From positions 124,001-188,000 of the forward strand of contig CAYNOR010000002.1 in assembly GCA_964398915.1 (NCBI GenBank): a stretch of DNA of 64,000 nt, written 5' to 3'. Within the stretch, counting starts at the first letter, position 1. Each line of letters starts with the position of its first letter. The stretch is from Tichowtungia sp964398915 (GTDB lineage Bacteria > Verrucomicrobiota > Kiritimatiellia > Kiritimatiellales > Tichowtungiaceae). A program made the translations under genes and the position numbers. The notes under the pieces are model-generated. The model was not told the DNA's origin. It searched no databases and saw only the letters and a program-made list of their open reading frames with translations. Positions 1 through 7,445 of this stretch are shown piece by piece.

Positions 1-387
1 CGCAAGTGCCGTGGGATCCGTCTGTGTTGTCGCACGCCGCAATAATGCTTGAATCCGGGCCAGCAGTTCCGAAAAGGCAAACGGTTTCATGAGGTAGTCA
101 TCGGCTCCGACATGAAGTCCTTTTACACGGTCTTCAACTGATGAACGGGCACTGAGTACGATAATCGGGGTTGTAAAATTGTTCTGCCGCAACCGCTCAA
201 TCAGGGCAAACCCATCCAGTTTAGGCAGCATGATATCTATCACTGCCGCATCGAATGAATTTTGAAGTGCGACATGCAACCCTTCTTCGCCGTCGGCCGC
301 GCGGTCGACGGCAAATCCTTCCTGCTGCAATCCCTTGACGATGAAGGATGCTATTCGCGAATCATCTTCGACAAGCAGTATTCTCAT
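1..387 (-). CDS. OmpR/PhoB-type response regulator, receiver domain (partial at window edge)
   Basis: The first 129 residues of a two-component response regulator are present; the rest lies outside the window. The receiver domain shows the acidic pair in LLVEDD near the N-terminus, the phospho-acceptor Asp51 in VIDIMLPKLDG, the switch region IIVLSAR and the conserved Lys in MKPFAF. That is the usual layout of the CusR/OmpR group, so a winged-helix DNA-binding domain should follow. The partner kinase and targets cannot be read here. Confidence 0.9.
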   Translation of the reverse strand, partial: MRILLVEDDSRIASFIVKGLQQEGFAVDRAADGEEGLHVALQNSFDAAVIDIMLPKLDGFALIERLRQNNFTTPIIVLSARSSVEDRVKGLHVGADDYLMKPFAFSELLARIQALLRRATTQTDPTALA

Positions 388-560
388 AGACCGGTTTCTT
401 TCTCTACAGAATGAGGCGGCTGCCCCCACAGTACGACTGTTTTACCTCTATATTTCTGCCGCCAGTCAATCATGGCGTTTTCTGGTATCACAGTTTCTTC
501 TGAGCAGCTTATCAGTAATGCCGATGAAAAACAATACGAGCGTGCGAGGTGGGATTCCTG
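384..560 (-). other. Possible C-terminal remnant of an unidentified gene
   Basis: Between the phosphatase gene and the response regulator, one minus frame stays open and ends in a TGA that overlaps the regulator's ATG. Its last 30 or so residues (for example VVLWGQPPHSVEKETGL) have codon use like a real gene. Upstream the frame runs into the phosphatase gene in another register, so no start can be assigned. I do not recognise it; it may be chance. Confidence 0.2.
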
Positions 561-561
561 A

Positions 562-1257
562 TTATATGCAATCAAACTGAGGGATTTTTTCAATAAGACC
601 TTTTTCATGAAGAATCGTCGCAACGCGCAAAAAGTTTTTATTGATATACGGCAAAAGCTTACGATTGCGTTTTGGGTTAAATCCATTTTTCATCAACTCC
701 GCTAGCACCATTTCGGGTGGGATCTTATCGACCAGTAAGCGGTAAAACGCGATTACACCGCCGGTGCGTTGAACTCCAGCGGCACAGTGGATTAATACCG
801 GGCGACCTTGTTTTTCGGCGAGAATGACAGCCGCAACGGCTTCTGCGTACAGATTTACATCACCGGTGCCGCTGCCGCGAAGTGTAAATCGTTGCAATTC
901 AATGCCAAGCTGCGCAGCAGCAGCTTTTTCTGCAACCTGACTTGGATTTCTCGGATTATTTCCGGTGAGATCGACAATAACTTTAATTTTGTGGCTGGCC
1001 AAAGTTCGTCGCACAAGCCTTGCCGCAATGCGGCCGCTTCGGTAAATACGGTGTTTTTTTACAACAGCCCAGCGCTTTGGAATCAGCCGGTTTTTTAGGA
1101 CTTTTTCCCATATCAGTATGGATGACGCGATCAAAGCAACCGTAAGCAGAATCGTCAGCACGCTTCCGTCAGTGCTTTCACCGGCAATCCATTGCACGAT
1201 AAAACGGATTGAAAAAACCGCCTGAGCAAAAAAACCTAAAATCATCCAGAAATTCAC
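562..1257 (-). CDS. Membrane-anchored dual-specificity/tyrosine phosphatase with LABN-like N-terminus
   Basis: A protein of 231 residues. Residues 1-27 (FWMILGFFAQAVFSIRFIVQW) resemble the start of the lipid A biosynthesis N-terminal (LABN) domain. A second membrane segment follows at about 31-50 (LTILLTVALIASSILIW). Residues 65-215 form a cysteine phosphatase domain with the catalytic CX5R signature in HCAAGVQRTGG near residue 158 and a candidate general acid upstream. By family this is a cytosolic-facing phosphatase held at the inner membrane; a lipid, phosphoprotein or sugar-phosphate substrate is possible. The LABN-like half is much shorter than the full domain. No operon partner is obvious. 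Confidence 0.7.
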   Translation of the reverse strand: MNFWMILGFFAQAVFSIRFIVQWIAGESTDGSVLTILLTVALIASSILIWEKVLKNRLIPKRWAVVKKHRIYRSGRIAARLVRRTLASHKIKVIVDLTGNNPRNPSQVAEKAAAAQLGIELQRFTLRGSGTGDVNLYAEAVAAVILAEKQGRPVLIHCAAGVQRTGGVIAFYRLLVDKIPPEMVLAELMKNGFNPKRNRKLLPYINKNFLRVATILHEKGLIEKIPQFDCI

Positions 1258-1329
1258 GGGTAACCTCTCTTTCAGTCAGTACGCCGGATATACTGGAGGA
1301 AAGGAGATTACCGCAGTGTGCTGTGAAAA

Positions 1330-3054
1330 TTACCGTTTGGTAATCTCTGCCGATTCCTGCCGGTTGCGCAGGATGATTTTGGCGGGAGCGCAAAGATAAG
1401 GATCACGGTACGGAATGCTCCGGCGCTCATCCGTTTTTCCAATCTCTGGAAAACCGATAAGTGTCGTTTTGTTTTTCGCTGCAATGGTGCCGTTACCCAT
1501 CTGATGCCCAGGGTTTGTTTCGCCGGTTTTAAACCCCGCTTCGCGCATTGCGCCGCGGACGGGCAGGGCGGAAGCATAAGTCAGTAGCACGCCGTCCGGT
1601 TTCATCACGCGATAGAGCTGCTGGAAAAATTCCACCGTCCAGAGTTCCGGACAGTGCTGGCTGGAGAACGGATCGTGGAAGACGATGTCGAACGACGCAC
1701 TTTCCAAGCTCTGAATCAGCCAGCGGGCATCGCCCCAGAGGAGGGACAGTGTGGCATGTGGCAGGTGGAAGGTGGCAGTGCTCAAGAGTTGCTCTAAGAC
1801 ATTTCTCCACTTCACAGGATCGGTTTCCAAGGGTTGAAAAAACTGCGCTGCGGCGCGAACAACCCGTTTGTCCATTTCTAGAGCGGTGATATCAAGCTTG
1901 TGCTCTGCACCTGCCGCTGCACAGAGAGCTGCCAGCGAGTTGTTGCCGAGGCCGAAGCAGACATCCAGCAGTTTGATGTTTGATGTCTGGAGTTTGCGGT
2001 TCAGACCGGAAGGAACGACGAATTTCTGCTGTGCCTCCAGCCGGGCGCCGGTTTTTGTGTGGTAGTGCTCTTTCCAATCAGTGGAAAAGAAGGTCACACT
2101 GCCGTCGGCAGTGGCGATTGGAGTGAAGGAGTTTTGGAGTGGTGGAGTTTTTGATTTTCCAGTACTCCCGTACTCCCGTACTCCCTTCGTCAAATCGCCT
2201 TGGCGAATTTGACGACAAGTCATCTGCTGAATGACGTAATCGAAGAATTGTCCTTTTTCAAGATGCCAGTGCGGAGCGACCAGTTCATCGTCCGGTGTAT
2301 CGGTTGAAATCCGCATCACCGGAAGTTCCGCCGGAATCCGTCGCAGGAAGTCCATCAGCGCCTCGGCATATTCCCAGTGGTTTAATACCGGCGGAGGATT
2401 TATTTCCAGCCCGGTTCCCTTCATGACATGCAGATTATGAATTTTGATCCCGGCAATCGGGAGGTTGGCCAGTTCGTTCGCTGTGCGGTTCCAGTCCTTG
2501 GAAATCTCGCCCGGCAGACCGATGATGACATGCGGTGCAACGTAAATGCCGCGCTCTGCCAGCGCGATAATAGCTTGTTTGCTGCATTCCCAGTCGTGGC
2601 CGCGGTTAATTTGTTTCAGTGTTGCGTCATTGGTTGTCTGTACACCTAGCTCGACCCAAACTTCTACCTTTTGTTTCAGTGCTTCCAGAAACCGGAGCGC
2701 CTCTTCCGGCAGACAATCGGGGCGTGTTCCAATGCTGATGGCTTCGAACCGATAATTTTCCAGACATTGGAGAATTAATTTTTGCTGCTCGGGATTGGTC
2801 AGGTCGGCGGTGAACGCCTGAATGTACAGCATCAGTTTCTGAGCTTTATAGCGTCGCTTCGAAAATTTGATCGCCGCTTCAATCTGCTCAATCGGACTTT
2901 CCTGCCGCTGAGTCTGCTGGGCTTTGGAGCCGTTTTCAGAGCAGAACTCACAGCGGCCATGCGGACAGGACGAAGCCAGTTGGACAGGAACCCGGAACAG
3001 CGCGTCGCCGTACCGGTCGATCATCCACTGCTTGTACTGAACGAACGGTGTCAT
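1330..3054 (-). CDS. YhcC-type radical SAM protein fused to MnmC-like methyltransferase
   Basis: 574 residues. The N-terminal ~300 residues match the TIGR01212/YhcC radical SAM family, with a cluster motif CPHGRCEFC near residue 30 (spacing C-x4-C-x2-C) and conserved blocks such as WVELGVQT and HVIIGLPGE. After a short linker, residues ~315-540 form a Rossmann methyltransferase like the MnmC methyltransferase domain (DVCFGLGNNSLAAL as the SAM site, then FHDPFS). MnmC finishes the mnm5 modification of wobble uridine in some tRNAs; YhcC is uncharacterised. The fusion suggests the two act in the same RNA modification, which is inference. The linker is encoded by low-complexity repeat sequence. 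Confidence 0.8.
   Translation of the reverse strand: MTPFVQYKQWMIDRYGDALFRVPVQLASSCPHGRCEFCSENGSKAQQTQRQESPIEQIEAAIKFSKRRYKAQKLMLYIQAFTADLTNPEQQKLILQCLENYRFEAISIGTRPDCLPEEALRFLEALKQKVEVWVELGVQTTNDATLKQINRGHDWECSKQAIIALAERGIYVAPHVIIGLPGEISKDWNRTANELANLPIAGIKIHNLHVMKGTGLEINPPPVLNHWEYAEALMDFLRRIPAELPVMRISTDTPDDELVAPHWHLEKGQFFDYVIQQMTCRQIRQGDLTKGVREYGSTGKSKTPPLQNSFTPIATADGSVTFFSTDWKEHYHTKTGARLEAQQKFVVPSGLNRKLQTSNIKLLDVCFGLGNNSLAALCAAAGAEHKLDITALEMDKRVVRAAAQFFQPLETDPVKWRNVLEQLLSTATFHLPHATLSLLWGDARWLIQSLESASFDIVFHDPFSSQHCPELWTVEFFQQLYRVMKPDGVLLTYASALPVRGAMREAGFKTGETNPGHQMGNGTIAAKNKTTLIGFPEIGKTDERRSIPYRDPYLCAPAKIILRNRQESAEITKR
2160..2214. repeat. Tandem GTACTCCC copies plus inverted repeat in the fusion linker
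   Basis: Three near-perfect copies of an 8-base unit, GTACTCCC, are followed at 2188-2214 by an inverted repeat with arms CGTCAAATCGCC and GGCGAATTTGACG. This is the kind of sequence normally seen between genes, yet here it is read as part of the linker joining the radical SAM and methyltransferase domains. Confidence 0.6.
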
Positions 3055-3058
3055 TCGG

Positions 3059-3970
3059 TTATTTCTTGATCGCGATCTTTGGAACCAGTTCGGCGATTTG
3101 GTCGAGTTTTACAACGCCCGGTTCAATGTTCATGGCATTGGATGTTCCGCAGGCGAGACCGAAGACAAACGACTCAACCAGCGAATGACCTTTGGCCAGT
3201 GCGCAGGTTGTTCCGGCGCTGACTGAGTCGCCGCTTCCGATCGGATTAACCGCTTTAATCACAGGCACGGTGAATGAACAGGCGTTGCCGGGTTCAAAAA
3301 GAAAGGCCCGTGCCTTGCCCTGCGTAATGCCGACAGCGCCGGCGCCGAGCGACATCAGTTCTTCGGCCAGTTCTTCAATCGGGGCTTTGCTTTTGAATGT
3401 ATTGCGCAGTTCTTCGGCATTAATTTTCACCACGGCGGGGCGGTGTTCAAGCGTGGCAAGCAACGGCGGACCGTAGCTGTCGATCAAAACCTTTTTGCCG
3501 TCGGTCAGCGAAAGCAGTTCGGCATAAATATCCTGAGGTGCGTGCGGCGGAAGGTTGCCGGAAAAGATGATGCGGTCAAAATCGCTTTGGATTTTGGCAA
3601 ATGTTTTGATGACAGTTTTCCACTCAGTTGAAGACAGCGGCGGGGAGTTTTCAACCAGCTCGGTACATCCATCGTGATCATCGGAAAGAAGCGTCTGGCA
3701 AATACGGGTTTCAGCTTTGGTTTCGATCAGATTGAAGGGAATCTGTTCCTGACTCAGCAGATTGCGCAGTGTATCGCCGTTGGCACCGCCCGCAGAACTG
3801 AGCAGCAGCGGATCGGCTCCGAGAAGTTTGAGTACCCGGGCGGTATTCGTTGCCTTGCCGCTGGCGGCAACGGATACCTTGCGGGCGCGGTTTACCTCAT
3901 ACGGACGGAACGAGGCATATTCAATGGTGCGCTGAAGCGCCGGAAAAAATCCACAGCAGAGTATTTTCAT
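3059..3970 (-). CDS. PfkB-family sugar kinase (1-phosphofructokinase-like)
   Basis: 303 residues from the ATG at 3970 (MKILCCGFFPALQRT). An upstream start at 3997 would add nine residues of low quality and runs into repeat-like sequence. Features of the PfkB family are visible: ASGKATNTARVL near the N-terminus, KINAEEL in the middle, and the anion-hole/catalytic motif NPIGSGDSVSAG near residue 245. The N-terminal pattern and length are closest to 1-phosphofructokinase and tagatose-6-phosphate kinase, which phosphorylate a sugar phosphate with ATP. The sugar cannot be assigned; there is no PTS gene next to it. It ends 5 bases before the next gene on the same strand. Confidence 0.8.
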   Translation of the reverse strand: MKILCCGFFPALQRTIEYASFRPYEVNRARKVSVAASGKATNTARVLKLLGADPLLLSSAGGANGDTLRNLLSQEQIPFNLIETKAETRICQTLLSDDHDGCTELVENSPPLSSTEWKTVIKTFAKIQSDFDRIIFSGNLPPHAPQDIYAELLSLTDGKKVLIDSYGPPLLATLEHRPAVVKINAEELRNTFKSKAPIEELAEELMSLGAGAVGITQGKARAFLFEPGNACSFTVPVIKAVNPIGSGDSVSAGTTCALAKGHSLVESFVFGLACGTSNAMNIEPGVVKLDQIAELVPKIAIKK

Positions 3971-4047
3971 GGGGAGAAGATAGGCACAAAGGCACAAAGA
4001 TGCAAAGGCGAATAGAATCAGGGTCGGCTTATTGATTTGGTTCTGTT
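3971..4047. other. Short divergent intergenic region with AGGCACAAAG repeats
   Basis: The spacer between the divergent kinase and pseudouridine synthase genes contains near-tandem copies of GGCACAAAG (TAGGCACAAAGGCACAAAG and then ATGCAAAGG). Similar repeats are common filler in PVC genomes. No clear promoter boxes were seen. Confidence 0.4.
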
Positions 4048-5019
4048 ATGAGTGACCGGATGAAACGGGAAATGGTTTTTGAAGTGCCTGAATCGGCGGA
4101 TGGAACAGCGGTGGCTGATTTCCTGGCCGCGCGCTTTTCCTATCAGGATCGGGCAGGCTGGTGCGAGCGCATCACAGCCGGAGCCGTGACGGTTAACGGC
4201 CAGCCGTGTGCTTCTGAATCGTTGTTAAAAACCGGCGACCGGCTGGCCTATGAGCCGGATAACCGTCCGGAGCCGCCCGTTGATTTCAATATCGGCATTA
4301 TTTCGGACGACGACGATCTTCTACTGGTCAACAAAAGCGGCAATCTTCCGTGCCATCCGGGTGGACGCTATTTCAACCATACGCTTTGGGCTTGGCTCAA
4401 GAAGGAGCGGGGGCTGGATGATTTCACATTCGTCAACCGCATCGACCGCGAAACCTCCGGACTTGTTGTCATCGCGAAAAATTTTTCGGCGTCTGAGAAC
4501 TGCCGCAAACAGTTTTCCGGCCGCAAAGTCGTGAAGCGCTACAAAATGCTGGTCGAGTCGTCTGACTTTCCGGTGGAACTGGAAACCTCCGGATGGTTGG
4601 TAGCCGATACGGAATCCACCATTCGTAAAAAGCGGAAGTTTATTTCCGGCGGATCGTCCGGTGCGCCGCCGTCCGCCGATGCCGAATGGGCGGAAACAAA
4701 ATTCCGGCTGATTAAACAGTATGGCGAGATCGCGCTGATCGAAGCGGAGCCGCATACCGGAAGATTGCACCAAATCCGCGCCACGCTGCTGGCGCTGGGA
4801 ACTCCAATTGTCGGCGACAAACTCTACGGCGTGGACGAAACCCTTTTCCTGCGCTTCTGCAAAGACACGCTGACCGATGCCGACCGTACACGGTTACGTA
4901 TGAATCGTCAGGCTCTCCACGCTTCCGGACTCAGCTTCCGCCATCCAAAGTTTGGACGACCGGTCACCATCGACCTTAATCTTCCCGACGATATGCAGCG
5001 AAAAATTTTCTCGCTTTGA
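4048..5019 (+). CDS. RluA-family RNA pseudouridine synthase
   Basis: 323 residues (start at 4048; an ATG at 4060 is also possible). Residues ~15-75 form an S4-like RNA-binding domain (ITAGAVTVNGQP ... LKTGDRLAYE). The catalytic domain has the family signature with its nucleophilic Asp in VNRIDRETSGLVVIAK near residue 133, and the later HTGRLHQIRATL and GDKLYG blocks. RluA-type enzymes convert particular uridines of rRNA or tRNA to pseudouridine. The target position cannot be told from sequence. Confidence 0.9.
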   Translation: MSDRMKREMVFEVPESADGTAVADFLAARFSYQDRAGWCERITAGAVTVNGQPCASESLLKTGDRLAYEPDNRPEPPVDFNIGIISDDDDLLLVNKSGNLPCHPGGRYFNHTLWAWLKKERGLDDFTFVNRIDRETSGLVVIAKNFSASENCRKQFSGRKVVKRYKMLVESSDFPVELETSGWLVADTESTIRKKRKFISGGSSGAPPSADAEWAETKFRLIKQYGEIALIEAEPHTGRLHQIRATLLALGTPIVGDKLYGVDETLFLRFCKDTLTDADRTRLRMNRQALHASGLSFRHPKFGRPVTIDLNLPDDMQRKIFSL

Positions 5020-5058
5020 AAAACTCTTTGTAATTAATTGTTACATTGAGGGGAGAGC

Positions 5059-5970
5059 ATGCCGCCGGAGTTCAAAAAAAGCATGTCGCAGAAACTGCGG
5101 ATGGAGGGTCGAGACTATTCGCGACCCGGCTGGTATTTTGTCACGTTGGGTGCCGACTATCACCGCCACTTCTTCGGCGCGGTCAAGGAGGGCAAAATGT
5201 GCCCCAATGCGCTCGGTAAACTGGTTGAACGGTTCTGGGGCGAGATTCCGCAACACTACTCCCATATCCGGCTCGGGGCCTGGCAGCTCATGCCGAACCA
5301 TTTCCACGGAATTGTGCGCATTCTCCGGCCCGGCGCGGCCGGGCTGGGCGAGGTGCTCAACCTCTTCAAAGGCTCGGTCACCCGCGAAACGCGCCGTGCC
5401 GGCCTTGTGCAACCTGTAATCTCTCACCATGGTGAGAAAGAACAGAAAGTCCCCGGCAAGGTGTGGGCTCCCAATTATTACGATGTGATTTGCTTTGATG
5501 CCGAAGAGCTGGCGGTTCGCGAAAATTATGTGCGGGCCAATCCGCGCCGCTGGGCTTTGCGCGATGTCCCTCAGGGCAGGGTAAAGCAGAGCTGCTTTAA
5601 GGGTAATAAGGCGCTGCTTAACGATTGCGGTCCGCGCCGCGTTCTGCGCGTCTCGCGGCGTGCGTCCGAAGCGGAGGTTTCCTCGCTGAAAAACGAATTG
5701 GCCTCCTTCGACGGATTGGTTTGCAGTACCTTTTTTTCGCCCGGCGAACGCACCTGCCTGAAAACCCTTCTCACCGCCTCCGCCCGCATTATCTGGGTTC
5801 AGCCGATGTCCATGCCCGAACAGATTCCCGTGGACTGGACGGACGCCTTCCTTGAAAACCGCGCGCTCTGGTTATCCGCCTTTCCCGACGATCAGCCCGA
5901 AGCCACCCGCAAAAGCTGCCAGCTCGCCAACCGCTGGATTGAACAGTTCTGCCAACCTGCCAAAAAATGA
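5059..5970 (+). CDS. REP-associated tyrosine transposase (RAYT, Y1/HUH type) with C-terminal extension
   Basis: 303 residues. The first ~170 residues are an IS200-like Y1 transposase of the RAYT group: the HUH motif is in LMPNHFHGIV near residue 78 and the catalytic Tyr lies in RENYVRANPRRW near residue 155. RAYTs cut single-stranded palindromes and are thought to spread REP elements. Residues ~185-303 are extra for this family and have a Rossmann look (STFFSPGERTCLKTLL, then a basic stretch and a proline), reminiscent of DprA/SLOG-type folds. No inverted repeats flank the gene, so it looks like a single-copy, domesticated RAYT. It may or may not act on the palindromes elsewhere in the window. 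Confidence 0.8.
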   Translation: MPPEFKKSMSQKLRMEGRDYSRPGWYFVTLGADYHRHFFGAVKEGKMCPNALGKLVERFWGEIPQHYSHIRLGAWQLMPNHFHGIVRILRPGAAGLGEVLNLFKGSVTRETRRAGLVQPVISHHGEKEQKVPGKVWAPNYYDVICFDAEELAVRENYVRANPRRWALRDVPQGRVKQSCFKGNKALLNDCGPRRVLRVSRRASEAEVSSLKNELASFDGLVCSTFFSPGERTCLKTLLTASARIIWVQPMSMPEQIPVDWTDAFLENRALWLSAFPDDQPEATRKSCQLANRWIEQFCQPAKK

Positions 5971-6004
5971 ACACGCTGAAGGGTACCCGTTGCCCGCCCC
6001 GCAG

Positions 6005-6056
6005 TTTCCAAGCATTGGAAAATCATTCGCGTTGATTCGCGTAATTCGCGGTTAAA
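6005..6056. repeat. TTTCCA/TGGAAA palindrome followed by ATTCGCG repeats
   Basis: An inverted repeat TTTCCAAGCATTGGAAAA at 6005-6022 is followed by tandem ATTCGCG-type units (CATTCGCG, GATTCGCG, AATTCGCGG). A closely similar pair, the palindrome and then ATTCGCGG units, is found again around 40812-40902. Confidence 0.6.
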
Positions 6057-7284
6057 ACTTCCTCAACGCCTTGATGCGTTCAAGGACGGGTGGGTGGGAG
6101 TATTCGAGGAAAACCTTGAGCGGGTGGGGCGTGAGGTTGGAGAGGTTATCCACCGAGAGTTTTTTCAGGGCGTTGATCATTTCGCCGGGCTGTTTGGTGG
6201 TTTCGGCGGCGAAGGCGTCGGCTTCGTATTCGTGCTTCCGTGAGAGGATATTGCCGAGCAGTCCGAGGATCATGCTGATCGGCGCGTAGAGGAAGCCGAA
6301 GAAGATGATACCGGCGTAGAGCGGCGTGCCTTCAATTCCGAACGCGGCGTAGAGTCCCTGTTTGGTGATGAAGAGCGAGAGGATGAAGAACATCAGTAGG
6401 GATGACGCCAGCGAGATGATGATTCCTTTTTTGATGTGGCCCTTTTTGCAGTGTCCGATTTCGTGCGCCAGCACGCCGACCAGTTCGCCGGTGGTGTGTT
6501 TTTCGATCAGGGTGTCGAAGAGGGCGATTCGTTTGGTTTTTCCGAAGCCGGTGAAGTAGGCGTTGGATTTGGTGGAACGCTTGGAGCCGTCAATTTTGAA
6601 GATGCCGCTGAGGGTGTATTTCTGGGCGGCGGCGAATTCCTGAATCTTTGTTTTCAGTTCGCCGTCTTCCAGCGGGGTGAATTTGTTGAAGAGCGGCAGG
6701 ATGACGACCGGCGCGATGAACATGATGAAAAGCTGGATGACGGCCAGCGCACCCCACGCCCAGAGCCAGGCGCTTGCGACGGCACTGAAAATCCAGAGGA
6801 TCAGCGCGAAGATCGGCGCGCCGAGCAGGACGGTGAGTAGCAGTCCTTTAAGGATATCGACGACAAAGGTTTTCGGGGTGGTTTTGTTGAAGCCGTAGCG
6901 TTCTTCAATGACGAAGGTGTCGTAGATGCTGAACGGAAGGCCGACCAGCTGTCCGAGCAGAACGAGGATTCCGCCGAAGACGAGTCCCTGAACGATCATG
7001 CTGTCCGGGGCTGCGGTCTGAGCGATGCCGTTAATCCACTTGAACCCGCCAAGCAGGATGAAGGCGATGGTAAGCGGAAGCATGATTCCGGCCTGAATCT
7101 GGCCGAAACGGGTGTTTTCACGCAGGTAGCGCTGAGATTTGGCATATTTTTCGGCGTCGTATATACCCTGAAACTCTGCCGGTATTTCCGTGGAAACATT
7201 CCGGACGTTGAGGGTTTCGACGATCAGTGACAGGAGCCAGTTGAAAACCAGCAGAGCGAGGATGAAAATTAGGTAACCATTCAT
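6052..7284 (-). CDS. M48 family metallopeptidase (CAAX-protease/Ste24-like)
   Basis: 410 residues with several membrane helices in the first ~200 residues and again around 290-350. The zinc site is HEIGH in LVGVLAHEIGHCKKGH (near residue 275), followed by the third-ligand region EYEADAFAAE near residue 355. Length and layout match Ste24/CAAX-type M48 peptidases, which cut membrane or lipid-linked peptides and are often used in membrane protein quality control in bacteria. The start codon lies 22 bases from a palindromic repeat in the divergent spacer with leuC. Confidence 0.9.
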   Translation of the reverse strand: MNGYLIFILALLVFNWLLSLIVETLNVRNVSTEIPAEFQGIYDAEKYAKSQRYLRENTRFGQIQAGIMLPLTIAFILLGGFKWINGIAQTAAPDSMIVQGLVFGGILVLLGQLVGLPFSIYDTFVIEERYGFNKTTPKTFVVDILKGLLLTVLLGAPIFALILWIFSAVASAWLWAWGALAVIQLFIMFIAPVVILPLFNKFTPLEDGELKTKIQEFAAAQKYTLSGIFKIDGSKRSTKSNAYFTGFGKTKRIALFDTLIEKHTTGELVGVLAHEIGHCKKGHIKKGIIISLASSLLMFFILSLFITKQGLYAAFGIEGTPLYAGIIFFGFLYAPISMILGLLGNILSRKHEYEADAFAAETTKQPGEMINALKKLSVDNLSNLTPHPLKVFLEYSHPPVLERIKALRKF

Positions 7285-7305
7285 AGGACTATCCTTAAGA
7301 AAATG

Positions 7306-7385
7306 GATCAGAATAATTATGGACAGAACAATTCTCGACCGGCACTACCCAGCAGTAAATTATTCTGTCCATAATTATTCTGATC
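7306..7385. repeat. Solo palindromic element (GxxExxY-type terminal repeats, family A)
   Basis: An 80-base near-perfect palindrome. The left arm is 7306-7333 and the right arm 7357-7385. The arms match without error over the first 23 bases (beginning GATCAGAATAATTATGG), and each holds two direct copies of CAGAAYAATT. Between them is a 23-base spacer. The same arms bound the GxxExxY gene at 18507-19364. There is no U-tract, so it is not a standard terminator. Confidence 0.9.
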
Positions 7386-7445
7386 ATGTTTTACGGGCCA
7401 TTTTTGATTGATGAAACAGGAACAGAAAATATACCCTGCATAGCT

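Noticed and set aside
5059..6051. Complete insertion sequence around the RAYT gene
   Set aside because: No terminal hairpins or inverted ends were found on either side, so only the gene is called.
7306..7385. Bidirectional transcription terminator
   Set aside because: It lies between divergent starts and has no T-run; the arms match the terminal repeats of the GxxExxY element.
7386..7445. Earlier LeuC start at 7386
   Set aside because: It begins next to the palindromic repeat and adds 20 residues not found in LeuC; MSKTLFDKIWDAHVV is the normal start.
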